A stretch of DNA of 34,230 nt from Sideroxydans sp. (GTDB lineage: Bacteria; Pseudomonadota; Gammaproteobacteria; Burkholderiales; Gallionellaceae). Where the stretch lies: positions 1 through 34,230 of the forward strand of contig PNNY01000008.1 in the NCBI GenBank assembly GCA_013824485.1. The letters are read 5' to 3'. A model generated the notes under the pieces. It was not told the origin of the DNA. It did no database searches and was given only the letters and a program-made list of their open reading frames with translations. Below, piece by piece: positions 1 to 8,655 of this stretch; within the stretch, counting starts at the first letter, position 1, and the number at the start of each line of letters is the position of its first letter. The position numbers and the translations under genes are program-made.

Positions 1-49
1 AAGGAACCACGTGGCGCCGTAGTTAGATTCATACTTTCGGGGGGAAGCT

Positions 50-913
50 ATGCGTTGGGAGAATGATCGGGAAAGTAGCAACGTAGAAGATGTGCGCGGT
101 TCGTCTGGCGGCGGTCGTGGCCGCAAGATGGGGTTGTTGGGTACGGTGGCAGTGGGGTTGATCGCGCTGTACTTGGGCGTCGATCCGCAAATGGCCATCG
201 AACAGGTCAGCAACATGCAGGGCGGTGGGCAAGTGCAGACCGCCGATCCTTCCACACGCAGTGCTGAAGAAAACCATCTCGCAAAATTCTCCTCCGTCGT
301 CCTTGGCCAAACCGAAGATACTTGGCAACAAGTGTTCGCTGAAAACAATCGCCAGTATGAGATGCCCAAGATGGTGCTGTTCACAGGGGCGGTGCGCTCT
401 GGATGTGGCGCGGCAGAATCGGCGATGGGGCCGTTCTATTGCCCTGCTGATCAAAAACTCTACCTCGATCTTTCCTTCTTCGATGAACTACACAATCGTC
501 TAGGTGCGAAGGGCGACTTCGCGCAAGCTTATGTCATCGCGCATGAGGTGGGGCATCACGTACAGAACATGCTAGGCATCGCGCAAAAAGTTCACGCCGC
601 TCAACAACGCACGAGCGAAACCGAAGCGAATGCGTTATCGGTCCGTATGGAATTGCAGGCAGATTGTTTGGCGGGTGTCTGGGCGAATCGCACTGATGCG
701 TCGCGCAATTTTTTAGAGCAAGGTGATATCGAGAGCGCATTGAGTGCGGCGGCGGGGGTGGGCGATGATCGCTTGCAACAGCAGTCACGCGGCTATGTCG
801 TACCAGAATCCTTCACCCACGGCAGTTCTGAGCAGCGCATGCGTTGGTTCACTGTCGGTGCACAAAGTGGTGATATGAATCAGTGCAACACGTTCAAGGC
901 GAGTCGGTTGTAG
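50..913 (+). CDS. YpfJ-family neutral zinc metallopeptidase
   Basis: Predicted membrane-anchored zinc metallopeptidase of the YpfJ / 'neutral zinc metallopeptidase' family (Pfam Zn_peptidase); the physiological substrate of this family is not established. The 287-residue protein has a charged, Gly-rich N-terminus, one hydrophobic segment at about residues 28-45 (GLLGTVAVGLIALYLG), and a periplasmic-looking catalytic domain. The HEVGHH zinc-binding/catalytic motif lies at residues 165-170, with a downstream ELQADCLAG segment that fits the third-ligand region of this family. Length is normal for the family. The ATG at 50 is preceded by a purine-rich ribosome-binding stretch (ggggggaag). It converges on the pilus block with only two bases between the stop codons, so it is probably not part of that system. 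The upstream promoter region lies mostly outside the window. Confidence 0.9.
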   Translation: MRWENDRESSNVEDVRGSSGGGRGRKMGLLGTVAVGLIALYLGVDPQMAIEQVSNMQGGGQVQTADPSTRSAEENHLAKFSSVVLGQTEDTWQQVFAENNRQYEMPKMVLFTGAVRSGCGAAESAMGPFYCPADQKLYLDLSFFDELHNRLGAKGDFAQAYVIAHEVGHHVQNMLGIAQKVHAAQQRTSETEANALSVRMELQADCLAGVWANRTDASRNFLEQGDIESALSAAAGVGDDRLQQQSRGYVVPESFTHGSSEQRMRWFTVGAQSGDMNQCNTFKASRL

Positions 914-915
914 CT

Positions 916-1593
916 CTAAGGGAGTTTGCCTGCGGCAACTAGACGATTGAAGAATTGAGGACGTGATATCCAGATCGCAATGTCGTCGAAGGTCGGACTT
1001 GTGGTATCGCTCTGATAGATGCCACTAGTGCCTTCGAAGCTGGCGTTTTGTCCATCTACTGTCAAGTTGGGGCCGGTTGAATAGATGATTGCAATCGGCC
1101 TTTCTATTGTTGAGGTGATGGTATTGTTAGCACTATCTTTGATCGCTAATTGATCGGCTGAAAAAGTAGTGCTCAATGTCACACCTGACGCTGCAAAAGA
1201 TCGGTCTACTCGATATCTCCAATATCCGATCCAAGATGAGGTCGTTGTCGTTCGTTTGATCCCCCATGCATCCGTCTCCGTCACGCCGAGAGTCTTCCAC
1301 GGGATATACCCCTCACTAGTCGGATCAGCTGTGCAAGATGAGGGGGCTATCCCATAGTTGGTATCTGAAGGGTTGGTCGTCGTCGTTGGGCACGGTAGGT
1401 ATCCGTTTATGATGGCGAAACCAAACAGCGCATCTCTAATCTCGTTCAATTGCTTTGTTGTCTCGGTCCTACGTTGATTCTCGATCTGTCCCGATAGTGT
1501 GGGGAGCAAACCTGCCAATAGAAGGCCTACGATGACCAACACGATTGACATCTCAACCAATGAAAAACCTGAATATCTAGCGTGTAAATTCAT
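916..1593 (-). CDS. Pseudopilin-like protein with LPCP/PWKTLG module
   Basis: Type IV pilin-like (pseudopilin) protein of 225 residues. The N-terminus has a textbook prepilin peptidase site: a 9-residue leader ending in Gly9, then FSLVEMSIVLVIVGLL, which places Glu14 at mature position 5. The hydrophobic helix spans about residues 10-31. After it come an amphipathic helix and a module with LPCP (66-69), SSC (85-87) and PWKTLG (98-103), followed by an aromatic segment (W..YWRYRVD). The same module occurs in the neighbouring 541-residue protein. Its ATG overlaps that gene's stop (ATGA), so the two are translationally coupled and probably partner subunits. It is the last gene of the MSHA-like block. 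It could be the main pilus subunit of this system or a minor tip pseudopilin; the sequence alone does not decide. Confidence 0.85.
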   Translation of the reverse strand: MNLHARYSGFSLVEMSIVLVIVGLLLAGLLPTLSGQIENQRRTETTKQLNEIRDALFGFAIINGYLPCPTTTTNPSDTNYGIAPSSCTADPTSEGYIPWKTLGVTETDAWGIKRTTTTSSWIGYWRYRVDRSFAASGVTLSTTFSADQLAIKDSANNTITSTIERPIAIIYSTGPNLTVDGQNASFEGTSGIYQSDTTSPTFDDIAIWISRPQFFNRLVAAGKLP

Positions 1594-3215
1594 GGGGAAA
1601 TTGATATCACTTTGTCATTGAAATCATCGGCGAGCGTCCTATTCTCATAAACGCCTGATGCTGGATTCGTGTGAGGCGTTTCAAGATAGTCTGCCAGAGT
1701 GCCGGAAGGGTGAGATTGAGTGGATAAAGGGGCACCTGTTGCGATTGCAACTGCGCTAACGGGAAGCACGCCAAGGGAGAGGCAGTTCGGCGTGCAAGTG
1801 TGATTCCCCCCGGGTAAGAAATTGGTGGAGACCGCGTAGTACATCACACGTTCCCATTTGTTATCAGAGTACCAAGAGGGTAATAAGTAGTGTTGTAAAC
1901 CTTCTCTATTGAATTGGATCCTGTCGATTGCGTTGTTAGAGCCAGATTTTACTGTTCCAATCAGCGTGATTCGGGCGGTATTCGTGCCGCTATCGAATTG
2001 AGCTGAAATGGTTACGTTGTTCAACTTATCACTTGCTGGATAGTAATCGCTATCAGAGTCCAGCCTGACGCATATTTCTGTGGGAAGAAGGCAAGTGCTA
2101 CTGCCACTGGCTCCGATCCCAGCGCCCGCGGCCTTGTCATACAAACGCCAAAAGCCATTACCTACATTGCTCATGGTGCCGGTCATTTTGATGACGGTTC
2201 CCGGGGCCGGGGGCGAACTGAAGCTACATCTGGCATTCACACAGTTAGTGCTACAAGATGAATCAGAAGCATTTCTTAATGATCCAGACCCTATTGATAT
2301 ATTGCTCATATCGGTACAGCTTGGTGAGGCATTCCAATACGGTTTTGGTGTCGCGTCACCAATTTGCTTGGCTACGGGAAGCAATCCAGAAGAAAAACCA
2401 TTAGTTCCGCGATAAACACTTGCAGGGCCTGTGGGATTCACAAATGAGGCTGCAAATGGATAGGCATGCCAGTCGTTGTAGTAGTTGCTAAAAAATCCCG
2501 AATCTTTGAATTTTTTTAACACGACCTTTTCGGTGGGGCTCATTACATCTGCACGGGTGATGACCTTGATCTTGTCGTTGTAGGTAAAACTGCCATTAGG
2601 CTCATCGTTGGGCGTGAGTGCTTGAAAGATATTGGGGGATGTAATGATACTTTCCAAATAGTGCGAGAAATTGTTGTAATTCGCGGCACTCCGATTTTGA
2701 TTTGGGAGTGGTCTTCCTGGAGAGAATACAATCGCCACTAGGCTGTTTTCTGAAATGTTGCCGCTGATATTGATGGTACCGTCCGTGTCACTGTTCAATG
2801 GAGCGGTTGAGCCCGCATTGTACCGGTCAGATACTGCATACCAAATGCTTTCATTATTTGAGTCTTTTAAGTTGGGTAGCCCCAAGGTCTTCCAAGGTAA
2901 ACGCCCAATCGCCCCGCCAGAGCAGCTAGAGTCGGCGACTCCTACGTTTGCAGATCCCACTGCATGTGTGTCAGGGCAGGGCAATTCGCCCGGACGATTA
3001 GAGTCACTTAAAGCATGACCTATCAAAGCTGATTTGGCTTGGGACAATACATCGGATGTGGAAGTAGCTGAACGTAGTGCGCTGCTTACTTTGTTCAGCG
3101 AAGTCACCAGTACAGCGGAAACACCCAGCACCATGATGACCAACATGACAATGAAAGCGGCGCCCAGTTGCTTTTGTTTGGAAGGATTCCTATGGCCGAA
3201 GCTAGAGAGTGGCAT
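1590..3215 (-). CDS. Large PilX/GspK-like pseudopilin, cysteine-rich
   Basis: 541-residue membrane-anchored protein with a PilX/GspK/MshP-like N-terminus: a 17-residue polar stretch, Gly18, then AAFIVMLVIMVLGVSAVLV. The residue at mature position 5 is Val rather than the usual Glu, a loss also known for GspK, which caps T2SS pseudopilus tips. Residues 78-112 hold the LPCP ... SSC ... PWKTLG module shared with the downstream pseudopilin. The C-terminal two-thirds are Ser/Gly/Asn-rich with several cysteines in short clusters (around CSTNC, CLLPTEIC, CTPNC), which suggests periplasmic disulfides. It is much longer than usual PilX or GspK proteins. The gene lies 2 bases after the mshK-like stop and overlaps the next gene by 4 bases. 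A tip or adhesin-bearing minor pilin is the most likely role (inference). Confidence 0.8.
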   Translation of the reverse strand: MPLSSFGHRNPSKQKQLGAAFIVMLVIMVLGVSAVLVTSLNKVSSALRSATSTSDVLSQAKSALIGHALSDSNRPGELPCPDTHAVGSANVGVADSSCSGGAIGRLPWKTLGLPNLKDSNNESIWYAVSDRYNAGSTAPLNSDTDGTINISGNISENSLVAIVFSPGRPLPNQNRSAANYNNFSHYLESIITSPNIFQALTPNDEPNGSFTYNDKIKVITRADVMSPTEKVVLKKFKDSGFFSNYYNDWHAYPFAASFVNPTGPASVYRGTNGFSSGLLPVAKQIGDATPKPYWNASPSCTDMSNISIGSGSLRNASDSSCSTNCVNARCSFSSPPAPGTVIKMTGTMSNVGNGFWRLYDKAAGAGIGASGSSTCLLPTEICVRLDSDSDYYPASDKLNNVTISAQFDSGTNTARITLIGTVKSGSNNAIDRIQFNREGLQHYLLPSWYSDNKWERVMYYAVSTNFLPGGNHTCTPNCLSLGVLPVSAVAIATGAPLSTQSHPSGTLADYLETPHTNPASGVYENRTLADDFNDKVISISP

Positions 3216-3217
3216 AG

Positions 3218-3655
3218 CTAATCATCATCAGAAGATGGTTTCGCGGGGCTGTTTTTAGCATCACTTGGAGAGGGCGTATCCAACAACAACCTCTGTCCAA
3301 CCTTCACCTGAACATGCTTCGACTTTCCTGGCACGGCAACATCAATGCTTGCTGGGTTGTTGTTCGCGCGCACGGGAGTTTGAGCTTCGCCGTTCAGCCA
3401 CACGGTTCGGTTGCCGCCTTGTTTCTGGATGACGCCGTTGACTACGATGAAGTTGCGTTTTCCGCCCTCGGCAGCTACACCGGTTGTTTTTTGTGTCTCA
3501 AGCTGTACGCGTTGTTCTGGTGTGTAGAACAGACGACCAAGTTCTGAGGCGTGCGCACTTTCTAAGCAGGTGATCGCCGAAATTAAAACGAGTGTACCCA
3601 GCATCATCTTGAGGGGTGGGTTCTTGACAACTCTTTCAAGATGTTGGGTTCTCAT
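3218..3655 (-). CDS. mshK: MshK-like periplasmic pilus biogenesis protein
   Basis: Small exported protein of 145 residues from the chosen start. The ATG at 3655 overlaps the stop of the upstream mshJ gene (ATGA), so it is preferred over a longer in-frame reading from 3697. The N-terminus carries a hydrophobic signal segment (MMLGTLVLISAIT) ending near AHAS. The mature part has a short beta-rich domain with IVVNGVIQKQ and TVWLNGE, like the 'R..VNG..v..Gd....G' core of MshK/GspC-like proteins, then a Lys/Pro-rich tail ending in SDDD. Position after mshI-mshJ is as in Vibrio msh operons. In the MSHA and T4P systems such proteins sit in the periplasm near the secretin. The assignment rests on position and weak similarity, so the exact name is tentative. 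Confidence 0.65.
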   Translation of the reverse strand: MRTQHLERVVKNPPLKMMLGTLVLISAITCLESAHASELGRLFYTPEQRVQLETQKTTGVAAEGGKRNFIVVNGVIQKQGGNRTVWLNGEAQTPVRANNNPASIDVAVPGKSKHVQVKVGQRLLLDTPSPSDAKNSPAKPSSDDD

Positions 3656-4251
3656 GGCGCATTCCTGTTCTTCATGGTGAGCCATCCACCAGCGCAATCA
3701 GCTTTGAGGGATGAAACTTCTCCCGCACCGCTGGTGCCAGTTGATAGGGCGCATCTATCCAAGATGAACCAGCCCTCCATCTGCGTCATCATGGCCGAGA
3801 ATAGGCGATCCAATTGTTCTTCATGCAATAGGTCGATCTGAATGGTCATCGGACTGAGGTTGAGCGCGAAGTTGCCAGCATCGAGCGGCGGGTTGGGGGC
3901 ATAACTTTGCTGCGGCCCAACGGAATATTTGAAATCAAGAACGATGCCTTGTTTGCGAATCTTTTCTAGTCCTTCGATCCAGTCTAGGCGTTGTTCGTTG
4001 CCGATGACTTTTTGTGTCTCTAGTGCTTCGTACTCCAATTTGTAGGTCGCCATGTTCTCAAAGTCATTCTGAGCTGTCGCGACTTGTTCTCGTGCTTTGT
4101 TGAGTTGCTCTTGCGCAGACTGCTTTGCTTGGAGTGCACCACGTCGGTAGTCTTCGCTGAATATGGAAAGCCCAGCCACGACTACGATGCTGAGTACGAA
4201 AGCGCCCAAGCTCCACTTTATTTCAGTGATGTCTGAAACTGAAAAACTCAT
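3652..4251 (-). CDS. mshJ: MshJ-like (PilO/GspM-type) inner-membrane protein
   Basis: Bitopic inner-membrane protein of 199 residues with PilO/GspM architecture: a short cytoplasmic N-terminus, one membrane helix (LGAFVLSIVVVAGLSIF), a Gln/Glu/Ala-rich periplasmic coiled coil, and a small ferredoxin-like periplasmic domain. It probably helps align the assembly platform with the secretin, as PilN/PilO do. The C-terminal part contains two cysteines (in LDRCAL and KADCAGGW) spaced as often seen in MshJ/PilO-type proteins. I chose ATG at 4251 because it forms an ATGA overlap with the mshI stop; an in-frame start at 4266 would lengthen it by five residues. It overlaps mshK by 4 bases, so mshI-J-K look translationally coupled. 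Confidence 0.78.
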   Translation of the reverse strand: MSFSVSDITEIKWSLGAFVLSIVVVAGLSIFSEDYRRGALQAKQSAQEQLNKAREQVATAQNDFENMATYKLEYEALETQKVIGNEQRLDWIEGLEKIRKQGIVLDFKYSVGPQQSYAPNPPLDAGNFALNLSPMTIQIDLLHEEQLDRLFSAMMTQMEGWFILDRCALSTGTSGAGEVSSLKADCAGGWLTMKNRNAP

Positions 4252-5729
4252 GATGGATGCCTCCATATGATCTTCAATTTAAACTGAGCATGCTTGCCAT
4301 CGCTGACACTTGCGTCTCCGCTGATGCTGCCTTTAGAGCTAATGTCTAAGGGCATGGTCTCCGCACTGACGGTATAGCCATGCTGAGTTAACGCTTGCTG
4401 GAAGCGAGCAAGGTAGTCCAATGATTTACGGTGATCGTTGCCGAAGTCAGTCAGTTCACCTTCGAATGAAATGACTTGTGCGGGGTAGGGCGAGGGCGCC
4501 GCATCGGCAGGACTTGCTTGCCAAGAAAGATTGCGCACGGTGATGCGTGGGAAACTATCCATCACTGCACTTAATTCAAAGAGTAATTCTTTCGGTGGGT
4601 GTGAATATTGGCTTAGATTTCGGGCTAGCAATACGGCTGTCTTCATATCTGCTGCGGGCACGGAGGTGTTTCCGAAACTACCTAATATCTGTTGTGTTTG
4701 TTGCTGAATGCGCTCAGTTTGGATATTGATAGGTTCTGTTTCTGCTGAGAATCCTTTACCTTGCATGAAAGCAAGGCCACTCCAAATCGAACCGGCAAGC
4801 AGTGTCACGATGGCGAGGCCGGTGAAGATGCGATTTAGCTGCCATAACAAGTGATAGTGAGTGTGTTCTGAATTCGCGTAGTGGGCCGCAGGTGGCTTAG
4901 TTGCCAGTAGGGCCAACAACAATGGCGTTGCATCCGAATCGGTGAATTCATGCTTGCACTTGTGTCGTTTGGCGAACTCTTGGATATTAATGTAATGGAA
5001 CGCTAAGTCGCTTTCCCCTTCGAGTCTGGCTTGCAACTCTGCCATGTCATTTGCGTGACAGATCAGGTGAACCTCTAGTGTCTCACCAGGTGGAGGCAGG
5101 GATAAGCTCTTTAGATATTGCTGAGTACGAGGTGTTTCTGCCGCTACAGATTCGCTGAAGGAGCTTCCTTGATTGATAGGGATTAGTCGAGAGAAGTGCA
5201 GTCGTTTGTTGTTGAAGTAAGTCTGGCGCAGTCCGGCGCTCTTTTCCCAAGTCAGCAGCAATACGTGTTCAGACGAGATGTCATTTAACAGTGGCGTGCT
5301 AATGTTGGGGACAGAGAAGATGCCCGCTAACGGTATTTTTTTTGCTTGTAAGGCATCCAGCCATGGTGAGATACGCTGGGGGTTAGTTAGCGCCGAGAGT
5401 AAAAATTCATCGTCACGTCTGCCATCTGTCTGACGTTTCAATAACGTGGCTTGATGAAAAGGAGTGCTGCGATAGTACTGTTCAAATTTGCGCGCTAGCA
5501 GGGCAGTACGGCTAGAACCTACTAGGTGCGGTATCGTCTCAAGGTGAAAGTCTTCCTCAATGATGTCAACCAGTAGATAAGCGGGGTAACGGTAGCGTTC
5601 CAAAAATTCAGAGAATTGTTCTCTGCCATCGGAATCATTGGAAAAATTGCGGGCCACTGCAAGGTGTGAGCCCTTCCAAATAAAACCCTGGAAAGAATCT
5701 GCGCTGAGGAATAGGAGTGTGCGTGACAT
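4248..5729 (-). CDS. mshI: MshI-like (PilM/PilN or GspL-type) pilus assembly protein
   Basis: 493-residue protein with an N-terminal cytoplasmic half resembling the actin-like PilM/GspL fold in degenerate form, a single membrane helix at about 299-321 (NRIFTGLAIVTLLAGSIWSGL), and a periplasmic PilN-like C-terminal half with a coiled-coil start and a small alpha/beta domain. In MSHA and T2SS machines this subunit ties the cytoplasmic ATPase to the inner-membrane platform. No clear ATP-binding motifs of the actin family are visible in the N-terminal half, so it is probably structural. The ATG overlaps the mshG stop by one base. The position between mshG and mshJ supports the call. Family assignment comes from architecture and context; sequence conservation in this family is low. 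Confidence 0.75.
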   Translation of the reverse strand: MSRTLLFLSADSFQGFIWKGSHLAVARNFSNDSDGREQFSEFLERYRYPAYLLVDIIEEDFHLETIPHLVGSSRTALLARKFEQYYRSTPFHQATLLKRQTDGRRDDEFLLSALTNPQRISPWLDALQAKKIPLAGIFSVPNISTPLLNDISSEHVLLLTWEKSAGLRQTYFNNKRLHFSRLIPINQGSSFSESVAAETPRTQQYLKSLSLPPPGETLEVHLICHANDMAELQARLEGESDLAFHYINIQEFAKRHKCKHEFTDSDATPLLLALLATKPPAAHYANSEHTHYHLLWQLNRIFTGLAIVTLLAGSIWSGLAFMQGKGFSAETEPINIQTERIQQQTQQILGSFGNTSVPAADMKTAVLLARNLSQYSHPPKELLFELSAVMDSFPRITVRNLSWQASPADAAPSPYPAQVISFEGELTDFGNDHRKSLDYLARFQQALTQHGYTVSAETMPLDISSKGSISGDASVSDGKHAQFKLKIIWRHPS

Positions 5730-6931
5730 TACAGTTGCACCTTACCGATGATGTCGTAGATCGGTGACAGAACGGAGAGCATCACCCAGCCGAGCAGTGC
5801 GCCGAGAATGACGGTCATCATGGGTTCGATCATCACTTGCACTTTTTTGATTGAATCTTTTACATCACGATCGTAGAAGTAACTGACATTGAGCAGGGCT
5901 TGGTCAAGCTGTCCCGTAGCTTCACCGACCTTAAGCATGCGCACCACCAGTGGCGGGAATATGCCAGTCTGTTGGAAGCTTTGTGTCAGGTTTTTGCCAG
6001 CTTCGATCTCTTTCATCACATTTTGCAGGCTTTGTGCGATGACCTGGTTATCAACCAAGTCGCGCGAATTGGCGATGCAATCCAGAATGGTGATACCCGA
6101 ACTGTACATCATGGCGAAGGTGTTGGCGAAGCGAGCTAGAATGATTTTGCGCAGAATGGGGCCAGTGGGCCAGATATTTAACTTTAAATTATCAACGTGA
6201 TACTGAAGTTTTGGATTGGAGATTAATGCGACTTTATATGCGCCGATTAAAACAGGTGGCGCAAGCAGGATGACATACCAGAAGTTCACGAAAAAATTAG
6301 AGGTGGCAAGCAACATGCGTGTCTGTATCGGCAGCTCCCCCCCCATTCCTTTGATGAAGCCGACCAGCTGCGGTACCAGATAGATCATTAGGAAGAAGGT
6401 GATGGCCAACACGATAGTGCCGACGAACAGCGGATAGATCATCATATTTTTCGTTTGCGAGGCCATCTCGTCTTGCCACTTCAAGGACTCGGTCAGGTGT
6501 TCGAACACTTCGACCAAGCGTCCGCTGTCTTCTCCCGCCTTGGTCAGGTTGATGGTGATCTTGTCGAAGGCGTTTGGGTTCTCCGCCATCGCTTGCGATA
6601 ACTTCTTGCCGTTCTCGATAGACTCCACCATGCTCGCGATGATCTCGCGGAATTTGGCTTCTTCCATCGTGTCGCGCAAATCACCCAAACATTCCAGTAG
6701 CGGCACACCTGCACGGCTGAGTTGCCCAAGGTTGAAGAAGAAAGTGATGAGGTCGATACGCTTTACTTTGCTGGCGCCGAAAGAAGCGCTGCTTTCTTCT
6801 TCTTTGCCGCTGATGAGATCGATGCCGCCACGTTTAAGGCGCATCTCCAAGTCGATCAGATTGGCTGCATCTTGCATGCCCTTGACGGACTTGCCGTTAC
6901 TGTCGATCGCCTTGTAGGAATAAAGTGCCAT
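5729..6931 (-). CDS. mshG: MshG, GspF/PilC-family inner-membrane platform protein
   Basis: 400-residue polytopic inner-membrane protein of the GspF/PilC family, the platform on which pilin-like subunits are extruded. It begins MALYSYKAIDSNGKSVKG, a hallmark GspF start, and has two repeated T2SSF domains. The first repeat (about 60-185) contains FFFNLGQLSRAGVPLLE; the second (about 265-395) contains RFANTFAMMYSSGITILD. Membrane helices fall at about 166-190, 213-235 and 370-393. GEDSGRL and GEATGQLD are the paired family motifs. Length is typical. It lies 9 bases after mshE and one base overlaps mshI, giving a fixed E-G-I order as in MSHA operons. Confidence 0.92.
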   Translation of the reverse strand: MALYSYKAIDSNGKSVKGMQDAANLIDLEMRLKRGGIDLISGKEEESSASFGASKVKRIDLITFFFNLGQLSRAGVPLLECLGDLRDTMEEAKFREIIASMVESIENGKKLSQAMAENPNAFDKITINLTKAGEDSGRLVEVFEHLTESLKWQDEMASQTKNMMIYPLFVGTIVLAITFFLMIYLVPQLVGFIKGMGGELPIQTRMLLATSNFFVNFWYVILLAPPVLIGAYKVALISNPKLQYHVDNLKLNIWPTGPILRKIILARFANTFAMMYSSGITILDCIANSRDLVDNQVIAQSLQNVMKEIEAGKNLTQSFQQTGIFPPLVVRMLKVGEATGQLDQALLNVSYFYDRDVKDSIKKVQVMIEPMMTVILGALLGWVMLSVLSPIYDIIGKVQL

Positions 6932-6940
6932 GTGTGTCTC

Positions 6941-8647
6941 TTAGCGGCGATCAGTCAGATCGACCACGCGGGAAACTTCCGCGACAGAAGTGGCGCCCTG
7001 CAATATACGGCGGATGCCATCTTGCGCCAGCGGACGGAAGCCACCTTCCAGCGCGGCATGTTTGATGTCTCGGATACTGGCGCGGCGTGCGACCAAATCA
7101 TCAATGTCCGAGTCCATCTTTAAGATCTCCATGATGGCTTGGCGGCCTGTGTAACCTTGGTGGCGGCAATGCTCGCAACCGGCCGCACGATACAACGTCA
7201 CTTCTTCGTTATGGACTAGGCCGAGTAATTTGCGTTCTACCGTATCGGGTTGATAAGGATACTTGCAATGCTTGCACAACATGCGGATCAGACGTTGCGC
7301 CACGATGCCGATGATATTGCCGGCCAGGATGTCGGGCAGGATGCCGATGTCTAGCAAGCGCGGTATCGCGCCGACAGCGGAGTTGGTGTGTAGTGTCGAA
7401 TAGACTTGGTGACCCGTCATGGCGGCGCGGAAAGCCATCTCGGCTGTTGCGTGATCGCGAATCTCACCGACAAGGATGATGTCTGGGTCTTGTCGCATCA
7501 AGGAGCGGATACCGCTGGCGAAGTCGAGCTTTGCAGCTTCGTTCACTGAGCTTTGACGGATCAGTGGGATCGGATATTCCACTGGGTCTTCCAAAGTCAT
7601 GATGTTCACCGATTCGGTATTCACATGATTCAGCACGGAATACAGGGTGGTCGTTTTACCGCTACCCGTCGGGCCGGTCACTAGCACGATGCCTTCAGGC
7701 TTGGAGATGATGGAGAGTAGGGTAGATAGCGCCGCTTCATCTAGGCCGATCTGATTGACCGGCACGATGCCTTTTTGGCGATCCAGAATACGCAGTACCA
7801 GATTTTCGCCATAAGTCGTCGGGTGTGAAGCGACACGAAAATCGATTGGACGACCAGATAATCTCAATGAGATGCGACCATCTTGTGGCGCACGTGTCTC
7901 TGCGATGTTCATCCCACTCATTACCTTCATACGCACGACCATCGCAGGCCAGAAACTCTTGTGCAAGCTGCGCACTTGGCGCAACACACCATCCACGCGA
8001 TAGCGGATACGCAGGAAGCTGTTTTCTGGCTCGAAGTGGATGTCGGAAGCATTCTGTTGCACGGCTTCAGTCAGCAACGCGTCGATCAGGCGGACGACGG
8101 GCTGGCTGAATTCATTGACTCCCTGTTGCAAACCTTGGTGCTCAAGTTCACCTGGTTCGATCTCATGCAGGATGCCGTCAATGGACAGTTCGAAGCCGTA
8201 GTATTGGTCGATAGCGCGCAGGATATCGGATTCGCTGGCGAGCAAAGTGATGAGTCGATACTCGTCACGCAACAAGGCGCGCACTTGATCGAGCGCGATG
8301 ATGTTGTCGGGATCGGCGATCGCCAGCGTGAGGTTCTTGTTCGCAAGATCGACCGACAAAGGGACCAGCAGGTAACGGCGTGCCACCTCTTTAGGAATCA
8401 TCGAGACGGCAGCAGAATCGACGATGACGTTAGAAAGGTCGACGCTTTCTTGCCCTAGGTTCTCTGACAGTACGTCACGGATAGTGGCTTCCGACAGGAA
8501 GCCTAGACGTACCAACAAACGTCCGAGAGGTTGTGGTGATTTAGCTTGTTCCTGCGTGGCGATGCGCAATTGATCTTCGCTGATGACTCCCTTAGCGATG
8601 AGCAATTGTCCGATAGGCTGCTGGATCTGTTGTTGCGGAACGGCCAT
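6941..8647 (-). CDS. mshE: MshE, GspE/PilB-type assembly ATPase with MshEN domain
   Basis: 568-residue secretion/assembly ATPase that drives subunit extrusion. The N-terminal domain (about 1-150) has the MshEN fold: two 24-residue motifs at 11-34 and 40-63 separated by exactly 5 residues, the geometry known for c-di-GMP binding in MshE. The leading Arg of each motif is Pro here (PIG and PLG). The ATPase core has Walker A GPTGSGKT (325-332), Asp box LEDPVEYP (352-359), Walker B ILVGEIRD (391-398) and His box TGHQVYSTLH (411-420). A zinc-type tetracysteine is present at C458, C461, C491 and C494. All catalytic boxes are intact, so the enzyme should be active. The gene lies between mshN and mshG with short spacers. 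Length is normal for the family. Confidence 0.93.
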   Translation of the reverse strand: MAVPQQQIQQPIGQLLIAKGVISEDQLRIATQEQAKSPQPLGRLLVRLGFLSEATIRDVLSENLGQESVDLSNVIVDSAAVSMIPKEVARRYLLVPLSVDLANKNLTLAIADPDNIIALDQVRALLRDEYRLITLLASESDILRAIDQYYGFELSIDGILHEIEPGELEHQGLQQGVNEFSQPVVRLIDALLTEAVQQNASDIHFEPENSFLRIRYRVDGVLRQVRSLHKSFWPAMVVRMKVMSGMNIAETRAPQDGRISLRLSGRPIDFRVASHPTTYGENLVLRILDRQKGIVPVNQIGLDEAALSTLLSIISKPEGIVLVTGPTGSGKTTTLYSVLNHVNTESVNIMTLEDPVEYPIPLIRQSSVNEAAKLDFASGIRSLMRQDPDIILVGEIRDHATAEMAFRAAMTGHQVYSTLHTNSAVGAIPRLLDIGILPDILAGNIIGIVAQRLIRMLCKHCKYPYQPDTVERKLLGLVHNEEVTLYRAAGCEHCRHQGYTGRQAIMEILKMDSDIDDLVARRASIRDIKHAALEGGFRPLAQDGIRRILQGATSVAEVSRVVDLTDRR

Positions 8648-8655
8648 CGTCGTCC

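Noticed and set aside
3330-3356. TGGCAC ... TTGC pattern resembling a sigma-54 promoter
   Set aside because: The spacing between the two boxes is far longer than the 4-5 bases required, and it lies inside mshK coding sequence.
7883-8458. 191-codon open frame on the + strand inside mshE
   Set aside because: Antisense to the conserved MshE N-terminal and core domains; no ribosome-binding site or recognisable motif.
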